DNA of 5,553 nucleotides. Source: Hydrogenothermaceae bacterium (GTDB lineage: Bacteria; Aquificota; Aquificia; Aquificales; Hydrogenothermaceae). How positions within the stretch are numbered: position 1 is the stretch's first letter; each line of letters begins with the position of its first letter. The DNA is taken from assembly GCA_012961365.1 (NCBI GenBank), contig DTZN01000068.1, positions 1 to 5,553 of the forward strand, written 5' to 3'. Below are positions 5,540-5,553 of the stretch, piece after piece. The notes beneath the pieces were generated by a model. It saw only the letters and a list, made by a program, of their open reading frames with translations, did not search any database and was not told the DNA's origin. A program made the position numbers and the translations under genes.

Positions 5540-5553
5540 GCCTGTGCTTCCAA

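Noticed and set aside
5538..5549. Small hairpin AAGC-CTGT-GCTT near the right edge, considered as a tRNA or other RNA end
   Set aside because: The stem is only four bases, overlaps the larger inverted repeat, and shows no T-arm or acceptor-stem pattern.
5494..5553. Possible C-terminal end of a leftward gene entering from the right edge
   Set aside because: All three minus-strand frames give short plausible tails (stops at 5494-5496, 5520-5522 and 5533-5535), so nothing favours one of them. The sequence to the right is needed.

Overview
The window is strongly AT-rich, tightly packed bacterial DNA. It holds seven protein genes with little non-coding space, Shine-Dalgarno sites of the GGAGG/GAGGTG type, and products rich in Lys, Ile and Glu. 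A DnaC/DnaI-type helicase loader, a Sec-exported small protein, a PepA aminopeptidase and a CDF zinc exporter suggest a low-GC Gram-negative-like bacterium. A thermophilic Aquificota of the Hydrogenothermaceae (Sulfurihydrogenibium-like) is my best guess. It rests on general resemblance only; another low-GC phylum is possible.

Left half (1-2483, leftward): a four-gene block in which each gene overlaps the next. The order of transcription is a DHH/DHHA1 phosphoesterase, a TetR-family repressor, a small exported coiled-coil protein, and a DnaC-like AAA+ helicase loader cut off by the window's left edge. The overlaps (14, 4 and 17 bases) imply one transcript with coupled translation. It should start in the 102-base gap at 2484-2585, although no convincing leftward promoter is visible there.

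Middle (2586-4091, rightward): a complete M17 leucyl aminopeptidase (pepA), divergent from the block. It has an extended -10 promoter and a strong ribosome site. The divergent gap also carries overlapping AT-rich inverted repeats that could be an operator, perhaps for the neighbouring TetR protein.

Right half: pepA converges on a CzcD-like cation diffusion facilitator (4116-5030, leftward), and the two share one compact bidirectional terminator. After a 195-base divergent gap, a small unrecognised rightward gene (5226-5513) follows. The last 40 bases hold only a short inverted repeat.

Most of this is ordinary housekeeping content: peptide turnover, zinc export, replication initiation and small-nucleotide degradation. 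I see no mobile element, CRISPR array, tRNA or rRNA, and no clear new defence or metabolic system. The least explained parts are the mixed four-gene operon with its exported coiled-coil protein, the operator-like repeats, and the orphan small gene with its odd upstream region. Three listed starts are my corrections or choices, based on ribosome-site placement: tetR at 1612, the CDF gene at 5030 and the orphan gene at 5226.
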